Of a stretch of DNA of 64,000 nt, positions 25,493 through 34,033 are shown in pieces (position 1 is the stretch's first letter; each line of letters starts with the position of its first letter). Source of the stretch: JAAUTY01 sp964397305 (GTDB lineage Bacteria; Cyanobacteriota; Cyanobacteriia; Cyanobacteriales; Spirulinaceae); the NCBI GenBank assembly GCA_964397305.1, contig CAYNIP010000021.1, forward strand, positions 1 through 64,000. The letters run 5' to 3'. Both the position numbers and the translations under genes were made by a program. The notes below the pieces were generated by a model. The model ran no database searches and was not told where the DNA came from. It was given only the letters and a program-made list of their open reading frames with translations.

Positions 25493-26656
25493 ATGGACAA
25501 CCTAAAAGCAGTCATCATCGGTGCTGGCATTGGCGGCCTCACAACCGGGATCGCGCTGCGGCGTGCTGGCTACTCCGTGGAGATCTACGACAAAACTCGC
25601 GAACTACGACCGGCCGGGGCGGGCATTTCCCTCTGGTCCAATGGCGTTAAGGTGTTGAATGCCTTGGGCTTGGGCGATCGCCTAGCGGCCCTCGGGGGGC
25701 GCATGGATCGGATCGAATACCGCAGCCACCGGGACGAATTGCTCAGCCACATTTCCCTAGAGCCCCTGGTCGCAACCCTGGGCCAGCGTCCCTACCCCGT
25801 GGCGCGCACGGATTTACAGGCCTTGCTGCGGGACGCCTTCGGCCCCCACGCGATCCAGCTCGGACAGCGCTGTGTGGCCGTCGAGCAAACCGAGACCCAG
25901 GCGATCGCGCACTTTGCCGATGGCAGCGTCGCGACGGGAGAGGTGCTGATCGGAGCCGACGGCCTCCACTCCACCGTGCGCCCTCACCTCCTGGGCTACG
26001 ACCCAGCCCCGCGCTACGCCGGCTATGTGAATTGGAATGGACTCGTCCCGATTAGCTCCGAACTCGGCGATGCCAATACCTGGGTGCTCTATGTAGGCGA
26101 AGGCAAGCGCGCCTCCTTGATGCCCGTCGGGGGCGATCGCTTCTACTTCTTCTTTGGCAGTCCCCTGCCCCTGGGGACGACGGTGGAGCCGGCCCAGCGC
26201 CGCGATGAGTTGGCCCAGCTCTTTGCGGGCTGGCCCGCCCCGGTCCAGCGGCTGATTGAAAGCCTAGACCCCTGGCAGACCAATCGGCTCGAAATTCATG
26301 ACCTCGATCCCCTGGAGCACTGGGTTAAAGGGCGGATCGCGCTCCTAGGAGATGCGGCCCATGCCACCACGCCGACCCTTGGCCAGGGCGGCTGCCAAGC
26401 CATCGAAGACGCGGAGCTGCTCTGGCGATCGCTCGTCACCACCAACCTCAGCGTGGCCGACGCCCTCCAGCGCTACGAACGGGCCCGCCGCGAGCGGGCG
26501 ACTCACCTCGTGCTCAAGGCCCGCAAGCGCACCGATACCATCTACGGCAAAGACCCCGCCCGTACCCAGGCCTGGTACGAGCAACTGAAAACTGAACCGG
26601 CCAGCGCCGTCACCACCGCCCTAGCCGAGGTGATCCTGGGCGGGCCCTACGGTTAG
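25493..26656 (+). CDS. FAD-dependent monooxygenase, HpxO (urate hydroxylase)-like
   Basis: 387 residues, group A flavin monooxygenase. GAGIGG (10-15) binds FAD and GDAAHATTPTLGQGG is the second FAD motif. Whole stretches agree with bacterial urate hydroxylase HpxO: RYAGYVNWNGLVPI, GEGKRASLMPVGG with FYFFFGSPLP, TNRLEIHDLDPL, and LVLKARKRTDTIYGKD. HpxO oxidises urate to 5-hydroxyisourate in purine degradation. The rest of the pathway is not in this window. A phenol- or zeaxanthin-type hydroxylase is the main alternative. Confidence 0.75.
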   Translation: MDNLKAVIIGAGIGGLTTGIALRRAGYSVEIYDKTRELRPAGAGISLWSNGVKVLNALGLGDRLAALGGRMDRIEYRSHRDELLSHISLEPLVATLGQRPYPVARTDLQALLRDAFGPHAIQLGQRCVAVEQTETQAIAHFADGSVATGEVLIGADGLHSTVRPHLLGYDPAPRYAGYVNWNGLVPISSELGDANTWVLYVGEGKRASLMPVGGDRFYFFFGSPLPLGTTVEPAQRRDELAQLFAGWPAPVQRLIESLDPWQTNRLEIHDLDPLEHWVKGRIALLGDAAHATTPTLGQGGCQAIEDAELLWRSLVTTNLSVADALQRYERARRERATHLVLKARKRTDTIYGKDPARTQAWYEQLKTEPASAVTTALAEVILGGPYG

Positions 26657-26681
26657 CGCCGGAACGAGTCCCGGCCGGGGT

Positions 26682-27461
26682 CTAGGTCAACGCCGCCGCC
26701 TCCGGCTGCGTCGTACCGCGCAGCAGATCGACAATCTCGGCGACGTAGTGCTGGAACGGACCCTGGCGCTTGATGCGGTAGTCGCGATCGCCCGGCAAGT
26801 CGATCCGGTACTCCCGCTCGATCTCCCCCGGCTGAGTACGGAGCACATAGACCCGCTGGGCGAGAAACACGGCCTCCTCAACATCGTGGGTAATTTGGAA
26901 AATGGTGCAGTGGGTGCGCTGCCACAGTTCCAGCAAAAATTGCTGCATCGTCTCCTTCGTCTGCACATCCAGGGCCCCAAAGGGCTCATCCAGGAGTAAA
27001 ATCTTCGGCTCGCAGGCGAGGGCCCGGGCGATCGCCACCCGCTGCTTCATGCCGCCAGAGAGTTCCTTGGGCCAGGCTCGGGCAAAGGAGCCCAGGCCGA
27101 CCACGTTGAGAAAGTAGGCCGCCTGCTCTCGCCGCACCTTGGGGGCAACCCCCTGCAACTTGAGCCCAAATTCGACATTCTGTTGCACCGTCAGCCAAGG
27201 GTAGAGCGTGTAGCGCTGAAACACCAGGCCGCGATCGGCCCCCGGCCCCGTGATGACCACCCCATCCACCACGATGCTGCCGGAGCTGGGCTGATCTAAA
27301 CCCGCAATTAAGCGCAGCAGGGTCGATTTTCCCGAGCCCGAAGCCCCGACCGCACAGACCAGCTCCCCAGAATCGACGCGCAGATTGATATTGTTCAAGG
27401 CCAAGAGCGGCCCGTGCTGGGTGGGGAAATATTTGCAGACCTGGCGGATTTCTAGGTGCAT
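26682..27461 (-). CDS. ABC transporter ATPase, nitrate/taurine/sulfonate type
   Basis: 259 residues. Walker A GASGSGKST (39-47), signature LSGGMKQRVAIARAL, Walker B LLLDEPFGALD and the H-loop ITHDVEEAV are intact; the order and FQRYTLYPWLTV Q-loop put it in the SsuB/TauB/NrtD group. It is downstream of the permease gene on the same strand, with a MITE (27490-27605) in the gap. The substrate is unknown; the divergent neighbour, an HpxO-like enzyme, would suit a purine or urea-type substrate, but this is inference. No periplasmic binding protein is present. Confidence 0.85.
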   Translation of the reverse strand: MHLEIRQVCKYFPTQHGPLLALNNINLRVDSGELVCAVGASGSGKSTLLRLIAGLDQPSSGSIVVDGVVITGPGADRGLVFQRYTLYPWLTVQQNVEFGLKLQGVAPKVRREQAAYFLNVVGLGSFARAWPKELSGGMKQRVAIARALACEPKILLLDEPFGALDVQTKETMQQFLLELWQRTHCTIFQITHDVEEAVFLAQRVYVLRTQPGEIEREYRIDLPGDRDYRIKRQGPFQHYVAEIVDLLRGTTQPEAAALT

Positions 27462-27489
27462 GGTGGTGATTTTCAGAGTGATTCAGTTC

Positions 27490-27605
27490 GAGTGCATCTC
27501 AGTTAGGCAAGTTTGCCCCCTCTGGGAGCAGCGGCCGCGCAGCTACCTCCCCCGGCCCTGGTTCCCCAGGGGGGCGAAGGGGAGTCTCCAAAGTGAGATA
27601 CACCC
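27490..27605. repeat. MITE family 2 (116 bp), inserted inside the ABC operon
   Basis: Begins GAGTGCATCTCAG and ends TGAGATACACCC, with inverted ends, and is flanked by the perfect 9-bp direct repeat ATTCAGTTC (27481-27489, 27606-27614). It lies between the permease stop (27627) and the ATPase start (27461). The interior carries the GGCCCTGGTTCCCC core. Confidence 0.85.
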
Positions 27606-27626
27606 ATTCAGTTCTGTTACAGCAGG

Positions 27627-28439
27627 TTAATCGAAAGCCCATTGACAACGCCAGCGCAAGACGGCGCGGAAGACGAGATCAAGGGTGAAACCAATCAGCC
27701 CTAGCACTAACAGACAGGCAAAAATCTCATCCGTGCGGAGAAACTTTTGGGCGATCGTAATCCGCTTACCGAGGCCAACATCGGCCGCGACCAACTCGGC
27801 AACTACGACCAGATTCCAGCCCGCTGCAATGTTAATCCGCAGGGCGTCGATGATGCTGGGGACAACGTAGGGCACGATCACCTGGCGAAGCACTTGCCAG
27901 CGACTACCTCCGAGAGTATAGGTTGTTTCGATCAAGTCTTTGGGCACAAATTTGACTGCATCCATGATCATCAGCGTGTTAAAAAACAGGGTTCCGATGA
28001 AGATCAGGACAATCTTAGGGGCTTCATCAATACCCAGGTAGAGAATGAGCAGCGGGATAAAGGCAGGAGCTGGCATATAGCGCAGGATGCCGATCACGGG
28101 CTCCCCCAGGGCCCGGATGCTGGCAAAGGCTCCCATCCCGATGCCCAGGGGTACAGCGAGGAGGGCCCCCAAGGAGAAGCCAACCGTCACACGCAGAAAG
28201 CTGGCGATCGCATCCTGAAGCAGAACGCCATTTTGCCAGAGGGTGAGCGTCGCTTGGAGCACGGCGGGGGGAGCGGGCAGAAAGCGGGAGTTAAGGGCGA
28301 TCGCCATCAGCCACCAGAGCGCCAAGGGTATCACTACCGACAGAGCCACCAAGGCCCAATAGAGCCCGGTCGGAATATCCTCAGCAATTCGCCAGAAGAT
28401 GGTAGGTCTCAAGGGCTTCGGCCTGGTCGCTGGCATCAT
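27627..28439 (-). CDS. ABC transporter permease, nitrate/taurine/sulfonate type
   Basis: 270 residues with about six membrane helices and the EAA loop (LGGSRWQVLRQVIVPYVVPS) that docks on the ATPase. RYMPAPAFIPLLILYLGI is the typical SsuC/NrtB segment. It should homodimerise with the ATPase dimer of 26682-27461. The binding protein is missing and the upstream 28440-29400 is occupied by repeats, so it may have been displaced. Confidence 0.85.
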   Translation of the reverse strand: MMPATRPKPLRPTIFWRIAEDIPTGLYWALVALSVVIPLALWWLMAIALNSRFLPAPPAVLQATLTLWQNGVLLQDAIASFLRVTVGFSLGALLAVPLGIGMGAFASIRALGEPVIGILRYMPAPAFIPLLILYLGIDEAPKIVLIFIGTLFFNTLMIMDAVKFVPKDLIETTYTLGGSRWQVLRQVIVPYVVPSIIDALRINIAAGWNLVVVAELVAADVGLGKRITIAQKFLRTDEIFACLLVLGLIGFTLDLVFRAVLRWRCQWAFD

Positions 28440-28618
28440 AATTTCATCTCCAACAGGAGCAGTAGTTTCAAGCTCAGGGGGTACAGCTCAACCCCGGCGG
28501 CCTGACTTCTTCCCGCCCTTTCACCAATCATACAAAACGATCTCAAAGTCCCTCTCTCGCTCTGGGCTCCTGCCTACACACAAGTCCTGCGGTTCCCAGG
28601 GCGGGAGCCAGGGAGCTG

Positions 28619-28734
28619 GGGTGCATCTCAGTTAGGCAAGTTTGCCCCCCCTGGGAGAAGCCGCTGCGTGTCTACAGCCCCCGGCCCCTGATTCCAGGTA
28701 GGGCGAAGGGGAATCTCCACAGTGAGATGTACCC
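28619..28734. repeat. MITE family 2 (116 bp)
   Basis: Starts GGGTGCATCTCAG and ends TGAGATGTACCC and has the same 116-bp length and interior as the copies at 27490 and 51744. No clear target duplication is seen. Isolated MITE family 3 sequence (CTGCCTACACACAAGTC) lies just upstream at 28570-28586. Confidence 0.75.
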
Positions 28735-28756
28735 TTCTTGATGGAAATAACCCGAT

Positions 28757-28847
28757 CCCTCTTGGGTTATTCTGGGAAATTCCCATGAATTTCCGCCATG
28801 ACAGCCGACGAAAAATCAGCGTTTCACCCCGATCTGACATAAGAGGG
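28757..28847. repeat. 90-bp palindromic element, copy B
   Basis: Second copy of the element at 16248-16337, with ends CCCTCTTGGGT and ACATAAGAGGG and the same interior (TTTCCGCCAT ... GCCGACGAAAAATCAGCG). Confidence 0.75.
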
Positions 28848-28990
28848 CTATAGCCAGCCGCCTCGCAAAACGACGCACCTTGCCGCTTGCCCCAGCTCGA
28901 CCCAGGGCAGCCAGCGCAAACCCAGTCCCTCGTTCTGGCGTGCGGCGGGCGCCGGGTAGAGCGAGACGCGACGCCAAATTTGTCGCTCAT

Positions 28991-29234
28991 GGGGTGGACG
29001 AAAAAAAAGCGCGGCTCCCCTAAATTTTGAGCGACGGTTCAAGGAGCAGAGGGTCGCCCTCTATCGCTCCGCGACGCTAGCGCGAACAGCGTTACCGGGC
29101 CCTCATCCCCCGGCCCCTTCTCCCAAGGCTGGGAGAAGGGAAGCTAGAAGTCCCACTCCCAAGTTTGGGAGTGGGATTTAGGGTGAGGTCTGAGCAAGGT
29201 AGTACAAACATCCCGCGCAAAATTTCGTTCACCC
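28991..29234. repeat. MITE family 1 (244 bp)
   Basis: Begins GGGGTGGACGAAA and ends CGCAAAATTTCGTTCACCC. Flanking 9-bp repeats GTCGCTCAT (28982-28990) and GTCGCCCAT (29235-29243) differ at one base. The interior is 25 bp longer than the copy at 535 because of an extra segment (CTATCGCTCCGCGACGCTAG). Confidence 0.82.
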
Positions 29235-29372
29235 GTCGCCCATGGGTCGCGTCGTCGGTTTGGGCTTGCAGGTAGCAGGGATATAGTCTGCTGAAGTTCG
29301 ACGAGGGTGCGATAGAGGATTCGGTTGTTTGGACTTCAGGGCAATATCAGGTATATGGTGTCCCGGCTCAAC

Positions 29373-29462
29373 GGGTGTATCTCACTTTGGAGACTCCCCT
29401 TCGCCCTACTTGGGAGAAGGGGCCGGGGGATGAGGGTAAACCGGCCAAACTGAGATGCACCC
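29373..29462. repeat. MITE family 2, short (90 bp) with 9-bp target duplication
   Basis: Begins GGGTGTATCTCAC, ends TGAGATGCACCC; flanks CGGCTCAAC (29364-29372) and CGGCTCAAC (29463-29471) are identical. Internal core TTGGGAGAAGGGGCCGGGG is shared with family 1. Confidence 0.85.
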
Positions 29463-29537
29463 CGGCTCAACTAGGCAGCAGACGATTTTTTTTGACAGGG
29501 CAGCACATCTAGGCTGAAGGTCCTTAGCTTTAGTCAC

Positions 29538-29582
29538 GAGGAACCGCAGCTTGGGCCACCTGGAGCCAAGCTGCGGTTCCTC
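29538..29582. other. Perfect 17-bp hairpin
   Basis: GAGGAACCGCAGCTTGG and its exact complement CCAAGCTGCGGTTCCTC are separated by 11 bp. It lies in the otherwise gene-free part of 28440-29803. An unnamed 120-codon ORF on the reverse strand (29406-29768) spans it but overlaps the MITE and is not credible as a gene; the tail end (29600-29768) may be a remnant of an older gene. Confidence 0.6.
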
Positions 29583-29803
29583 ACGGGAGCCCTCACGATT
29601 CGGCTCTCCAGGATTCACGGTGGTGTCGCTCAGCCAAGCAACCGTTGCCTTTGGCGGAGTTTGGTCTCTAAACTCCTGGCAGACCTGGACTTGGGGCTGA
29701 GCCCCTACCCGCTCGATCGGCCATTTCCACAACAGATCTTGGAGAGCCACGATCTCCAGCTCAAGCATGAGCGATTTTGAGGCTTGCGGTTCCCGTTGCT
29801 GCG

Positions 29804-29923
29804 TTAAAGATCGCCGCCATTGAAGGCGAGAAGGAACACGACGACCGGCCCTGCGATCAGAATCAGGCTGACGAACAGCAGTTGAAAAATTACTTCCCAG
29901 TTAATGCTTGCTAAGAATTCCAT
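29804..29923 (-). CDS. psb30: Photosystem II protein Psb30 (Ycf12)
   Basis: 39 residues, single transmembrane helix. The segment INWEVIFQLLFVSLILIAGP with its short VVVFLLAFNGGDL end closely follows known Psb30 (INFEVIAQL ... AGPMIIFLLA ... RGNL). The ATG is at 29923, after a GGACACCT spacer with an AAGGA ribosome-binding site, and the TAA is at 29804-29806. The next gene in either direction is more than 350 bp away, so this is a monocistronic unit. Confidence 0.9.
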   Translation of the reverse strand: MEFLASINWEVIFQLLFVSLILIAGPVVVFLLAFNGGDL

Positions 29924-30322
29924 AGGTGTCCTTCACTACCCAACCCAGTGTTCGGCCAAGAGCAATTAGCCAGTTCATATAGTAGCGGTCGCGCTGACCC
30001 CTTTCTGAGTTTTCCTGAGGCAGCGATACAAAACTCAACAAAACGGCCTCTGAGCTTGAATCTCAGGGCTTCCGGGGAAGTTTCGACCAAAGTCTAATGA
30101 CGCCCAGCCTGGCGATCGCCCTACCCTAAACGCTATCACCCCCAAACTGAGTGAGCCTTTGCCAGTCAGGCTGGAGCGCGGGCGTGAGCCCTAGAGCAAC
30201 AGTACGCAGAACGCTTCGGAACGATCGTGATGGTGAGCGCGCCCCGCAAAGCCGCGTAGTTGCCAGCCGCGCGCATCCCGGCTGGCCCCGTAGTTCGCAG
30301 ATCCTTATTCTGAGTAAAAGTT
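29924..30322. other. Gap upstream of the injection-system locus
   Basis: About 400 bp between divergent psb30 and the sheath gene. It should hold both promoters. I see no repeat, operator or small ORF with support; GC-rich palindromic fragments at 30240-30290 (CGCAAAGCCGCG, GCCAGCCGCGCG) are weak. Confidence 0.4.
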
Positions 30323-32014
30323 ATGGCGAGACTTGATTACTTTGCCCCCGGCGTTTATATCGAAGAGGTCAATCGTGGCAGTCGCCCGATTGAGGGTGTA
30401 CCGACGGCCGTAGCAGGCTTCTTGGGCTTTACTGAGGACGTGCGTGGCGGCGCGGAACTCTTCAAGCCCATGCTCGTGACCACCTGGGATCAGTACCTGC
30501 AATACTTCGGTAAACCCAACTCCGACGGCTTCACCGACTTCAATGCCTACCTGCCCTTCGCCGTCTATGGCTGGTTCCTTAATGGCGGCGGCCGCTGCTG
30601 GATTACCAGTATCGGCACGCAACTGCCTGGCACGCCCGCGCCGCCGCTGACCGAGACCGGCACCCAGGTTGAAAACCGGGGGCGTCGCCCCAGCCTGCGC
30701 TTCTCCCTGCGCCAGGAACCGACCGATAGCCTGACGACAGGCAGCAACGGCTACCTCCCCGTCGGCGTTGACAACTCCCTGAAAGTCCGCATCGTTGAAG
30801 GCAGCCCGAAACCCAGTGAGGGCGATGACGGCCCGGCTCGCGATACCGGGGAGTTCTTCTCCGTCGTGATCACTCGGGGCGGCGAAACCCTGGAGCGCTA
30901 CGACCACCTGACCATGAACTCTCAGGTTGAAACGGCCGTAGCCGACTACGTGGTTACAGCCCTGGAAGCCTCGGAATATACCATCGTCACCGACATTTCT
31001 CGCAGCGGCAGCCCCTTGTCTCGCCGCCCGGCCAACGGTCTCTACGAAATCAGCCCGCCACCTCTAGCGCCCCGCCCGGAAACCTTCCCTCGGGAAGTCG
31101 AGGGGGTACGCGACGACCGCACGGGCGTGCGCGGCCTGTTTGAAATCGACGAGATCACCATCCTGGCCTTCCCCGACTTGATGCGGATCTACGAGGCAGG
31201 CCTCATGAGCATTGCCCAGATCCACGGCGTTATGGAGCTGATGGTCAGTATGTGCGAAGGGGCGGCCGCCGGGGACATCCCCAACCCCCCCAATCGCATG
31301 ATTGTCCTCGACCCGCCGCCGGATCGGGTGAAGCCCCAAGATGTGAGCGAGTGGCTGGGAGATGAGTTTGCACGGCGATCGCAATTCGCCGCCCTCTACT
31401 ACCCTTGGCTCTACGTGCCCAACCCCCGCAGCCAGGGCCGTCCGATCGCTGTGCCCCCCTGCGGCCACATCACCGGCGTTTGGGCCCGCACCGATGAGAC
31501 CCGCGGCGTCTACAAAGCCCCCGCCAACGAAGTACCGCGCGGCGTCATTGGCCTCGCCTATGACTGCAACTTCCGCGAGCAAGAACTGCTCAACCCCCAA
31601 GGAATCAACTGCATCCGCAGCTTCCCCAATCGCGGCATCCGCATCTGGGGCGCACGCACCTTGGTGGAACCGGAAGTTACCGAATGGCGCTACATCAACG
31701 TCCGTCGCCTGATGAGCTACATCGAGAAGTCCGTGGAAATCGGCACCCAGTGGGCGGTCTTCGAGCCCAACGATGAGGACCTCTGGTCCCGCGTCACCCG
31801 CACAGTCACCAACTTCCTGACGGACCTCTGGCGGCAAGGGGCGCTGATGGGTGGTAGCCCCCGGGAGGCCTTCTACGTCAAGTGTGACAACGAGCTGAAC
31901 ACCCCGGACACGATGATCCTCGGTCGCCTGATTGTGGAAGTGGGCGTTGCGCCCGTCCGCCCGGCCGAGTTTGTCATCTTCCGCTTCAGCCAGTGGACTA
32001 GCCAAGACGAATAA
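30323..32014 (+). CDS. Contractile tail sheath protein (injection system)
   Basis: 563 residues, the contractile sheath of a phage-tail-like injection system. The N-terminus MARLDYFAPGVYIEEVNRGS with EGVPTAVAGFLGFTE, and the C-terminal block WRYINVRRLMSYIEKSVE ... QWAVFEPNDEDLWSRV, are typical of gp18/Pvc2-like sheath cores. The middle (about residues 100-290) is an insertion likely to form outer domains. GIRIWGARTL marks the sheath handshake region. It is the first gene of the locus and is followed by tube genes, as in known contractile systems. Confidence 0.92.
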   Translation: MARLDYFAPGVYIEEVNRGSRPIEGVPTAVAGFLGFTEDVRGGAELFKPMLVTTWDQYLQYFGKPNSDGFTDFNAYLPFAVYGWFLNGGGRCWITSIGTQLPGTPAPPLTETGTQVENRGRRPSLRFSLRQEPTDSLTTGSNGYLPVGVDNSLKVRIVEGSPKPSEGDDGPARDTGEFFSVVITRGGETLERYDHLTMNSQVETAVADYVVTALEASEYTIVTDISRSGSPLSRRPANGLYEISPPPLAPRPETFPREVEGVRDDRTGVRGLFEIDEITILAFPDLMRIYEAGLMSIAQIHGVMELMVSMCEGAAAGDIPNPPNRMIVLDPPPDRVKPQDVSEWLGDEFARRSQFAALYYPWLYVPNPRSQGRPIAVPPCGHITGVWARTDETRGVYKAPANEVPRGVIGLAYDCNFREQELLNPQGINCIRSFPNRGIRIWGARTLVEPEVTEWRYINVRRLMSYIEKSVEIGTQWAVFEPNDEDLWSRVTRTVTNFLTDLWRQGALMGGSPREAFYVKCDNELNTPDTMILGRLIVEVGVAPVRPAEFVIFRFSQWTSQDE

Positions 32015-32097
32015 TCCCGATCCGGGGGAAGGGTGCTCACTGCGTCCCTCCCCCAACTCATCCCCCTCAACCGAGCACTGCAAGGAGCTAGCAAGCC

Positions 32098-32604
32098 ATG
32101 CCCAACACCACGGCCAGTCTGTTTTATATCGAGTTTGAAGGTCTCGATCCGTTGCCGATTCGCAGCGTTACTGAAGTCAAGTTTGAGGCCCAAGTGGCCG
32201 GGGCGGACACGGAAATCGAATGCACCAAAGGCGGCCGCACCCAGCGCCAAGCGACCTCATCCGGTTTCCAAACCACCCCATCCATGACCATCGAAGTCAA
32301 CATGAGTGGCGACTCCCTCAGCGCCAGCCGCATCATCTACGACTGGTTCAACGAGTCTCTGCCGGCCTCCGCTGGGGGCGGGTCTAACTGGGTCGGAGCC
32401 CGCAAGAGCGTCGGCATCACGGTCTACGATCCCGACGGCAATAAGCAAGTGATGCGCTGGGATGTACGGAATGCCTGGGTGAAGAGCTATTCCATTGTCG
32501 ATACCGATGCCGCTGGCAGCGACCTGATGGTGGAGTCCTACGAGTTTGTGGCGGAAGACATCCAGAAGACGGTCTCCATGGAGCAGGTCTTCTCGGCAGC
32601 CTAG
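32098..32604 (+). CDS. Inner tube protein (T4 gp19/Hcp-like), tube 1
   Basis: 168 residues. Begins MPNTTASLFYIEFEGLDPLP and contains SMTIEVNMSGDS, the region before the ring-forming strand, and a KSYSIVDTDAAGSDLMVE end, which fits the Hcp/gp19 tube fold. It is probably the bulk tube subunit, given its position next to the sheath. It differs from the two following tube-like proteins in its longer C-terminus (EDIQKTVSMEQVFSAA). Confidence 0.85.
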   Translation: MPNTTASLFYIEFEGLDPLPIRSVTEVKFEAQVAGADTEIECTKGGRTQRQATSSGFQTTPSMTIEVNMSGDSLSASRIIYDWFNESLPASAGGGSNWVGARKSVGITVYDPDGNKQVMRWDVRNAWVKSYSIVDTDAAGSDLMVESYEFVAEDIQKTVSMEQVFSAA

Positions 32605-32794
32605 GGTCGCCCCATTCCTAGAGAACAGACTCGGCTCAGGTCGGCTGGAGCGCCTCTTGCTCCTGACTAACGCATCCCCAAGGGTTTTCAGCCGTTGCGG
32701 TGTGACCTCTCTCTAGCTCTTTTAGCGGCCTAGATGCTGGCACGACTGTTAACGGCAAACTGCTTCTTATTTACTGAACGTAACCGTTGAAATC

Positions 32795-33286
32795 ATGGCA
32801 CAGACTCCTGAATATTTGACCACTTCCAAGTTCTACTTTGAACTCAGCGGCGGTGCGGTAGGCGCGATGCAGCTTTTGCCGGTCAAGAAAGTGAGCGGCC
32901 TTAGCATTACGGTGAACCCGGCTGGCGAAGGAGAGTCCTCCGGCGTCACCAAGGGCTCGATCAGCGATGTCCAAACGACTGTAGCGGGGGTTTCTACCAA
33001 CAATGTCACCCTCGAATTCAACGCCGATCCCCGCAATGATGTGCTCCAGCGCTGGTTCCGCTCGGTTCATGCGCCGGCGAAGCAAGGGGGCGGCACGGAA
33101 TGGGCTAGCAACCGTTGCGAAGCCTCTCTGGTGGTCTACAAACTCAACAATGAGGAAGGGGCCCGCTTTAACTTTGTCGATGCGATTCCGGTCAACTACA
33201 CAACTACGAAGCTAGAGGCGGGCAGTACAGAACTGTTCGGCGAGAGCATCGAAATCTATCACGCTGGCTTGAACCGCGTGAAGTAG
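32795..33286 (+). CDS. Inner tube protein (gp19-like), tube 2
   Basis: 163 residues with the classic start MAQTPEYLTTSKFYFELSGG and ISDVQTTVAGVSTNNVTLEF, then WFRSVHAPAKQGGGT and ALNFVDAIP-like strands. The 190-bp gap before it could carry a promoter. As a second tube-type protein it may be the tube start or a variant subunit. Confidence 0.85.
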   Translation: MAQTPEYLTTSKFYFELSGGAVGAMQLLPVKKVSGLSITVNPAGEGESSGVTKGSISDVQTTVAGVSTNNVTLEFNADPRNDVLQRWFRSVHAPAKQGGGTEWASNRCEASLVVYKLNNEEGARFNFVDAIPVNYTTTKLEAGSTELFGESIEIYHAGLNRVK

Positions 33287-33327
33287 TGCTGACTGGGTTG
33301 ATCTTGTTGTAACAAACCGGTCAGGCC

Positions 33328-33837
33328 ATGCTAACCACGCCCGAGATTCTCACCAATTCCCGCTTTTATGTCGGCCTCTTTCTGGATGGCAGCCAAGAGC
33401 CTGTGGATGCGTTTTTCCGCGAGTGCAAAGGCTTCAAATATAGCCAGGAAGTGGTGGAAATTCAGGAGGTCGCCCCCCAAGCTTGGGGGGCTGCGGAGGC
33501 CAAGGCAAAAGTGGGGCGCTTGATCACCACGAAGTTACCCGGCAACCTGAAGCTGAATAACTTCACCTTGACCCGTAGCCTCACCGCTTCGCAGACGATC
33601 TGGAGCTGGATCGCGGCGGTGCAGGCGGGGGGCTGGGCCCAACAGCGCCGTAATGGCTTTTTGGTGGTCTACCGCAACAATGCGGAAGAGGGAGCGCGGT
33701 TCGTATTTGAGAACGCCTGGCCGGCTAGTTACAAGTTCTCCGATGTCAAGGCGGGGGGCAAGGATCTGGCGATCGAGGAGTTAGAGATTGTCTGCGAACT
33801 CTTTGAGCGGGTTGAGTTGTCGAATAATGAGCAATAG
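33328..33837 (+). CDS. Tube-initiator or adaptor protein (gp19-like), tube 3
   Basis: 169 residues: MLTTPEILTNSRFYVGLFLD, then FKYSQEVVEIQEVAPQAWG and RNNAEEGARFVFENAWPASY. It shares with tube 2 the AEEGARF ending strand but carries a distinctive ECKGFKYSQ segment, the pattern of Pvc5/Pvc7-type tube-initiator proteins that sit between baseplate and tube. Assignment to a particular subunit is inference. Confidence 0.8.
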   Translation: MLTTPEILTNSRFYVGLFLDGSQEPVDAFFRECKGFKYSQEVVEIQEVAPQAWGAAEAKAKVGRLITTKLPGNLKLNNFTLTRSLTASQTIWSWIAAVQAGGWAQQRRNGFLVVYRNNAEEGARFVFENAWPASYKFSDVKAGGKDLAIEELEIVCELFERVELSNNEQ

Positions 33838-34033
33838 GCGGCTTTTCAGGATTCACGCCGCGGGCCGTCAGCTTGACCCTGTTGGTCGCGGCCGAGAATC
33901 GGCGGCTCAACCTTCAGTCCCTCTGGACCTGTCTGCCCAATTCCGCACGGTCCGACCGGCTATGAGCGGCGCTATTCCTGCCGGGACGATTCGCGAACAG
34001 GGTGTTGTCACCGATGTTGCAAACCGAGTTTGA
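33827..34033 (+). CDS. Small protein in the injection-system locus
   Basis: 68 residues starting at an ATG 11 bp before the preceding stop (overlapping). MSNRRLFRIHAAGRQLDP ... PSVPLDLSAQFRTVRPAMSG. Coupled translation with its neighbours and steady codon use support it. I do not recognise a family. Tail assembly chaperone or baseplate accessory are guesses. Confidence 0.5.
   Translation: MSNRRLFRIHAAGRQLDPVGRGRESAAQPSVPLDLSAQFRTVRPAMSGAIPAGTIREQGVVTDVANRV

Noticed and set aside
29406..29768. 120-codon reverse ORF spanning a MITE and a hairpin
   Set aside because: Its C-terminus is MITE sequence and the middle is a perfect inverted repeat; at most a remnant of an older gene.
32795..33837. 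Tube proteins 2 and 3 as exact duplicates
   Set aside because: They share only a few strands; sequence and length differ enough to imply distinct roles.
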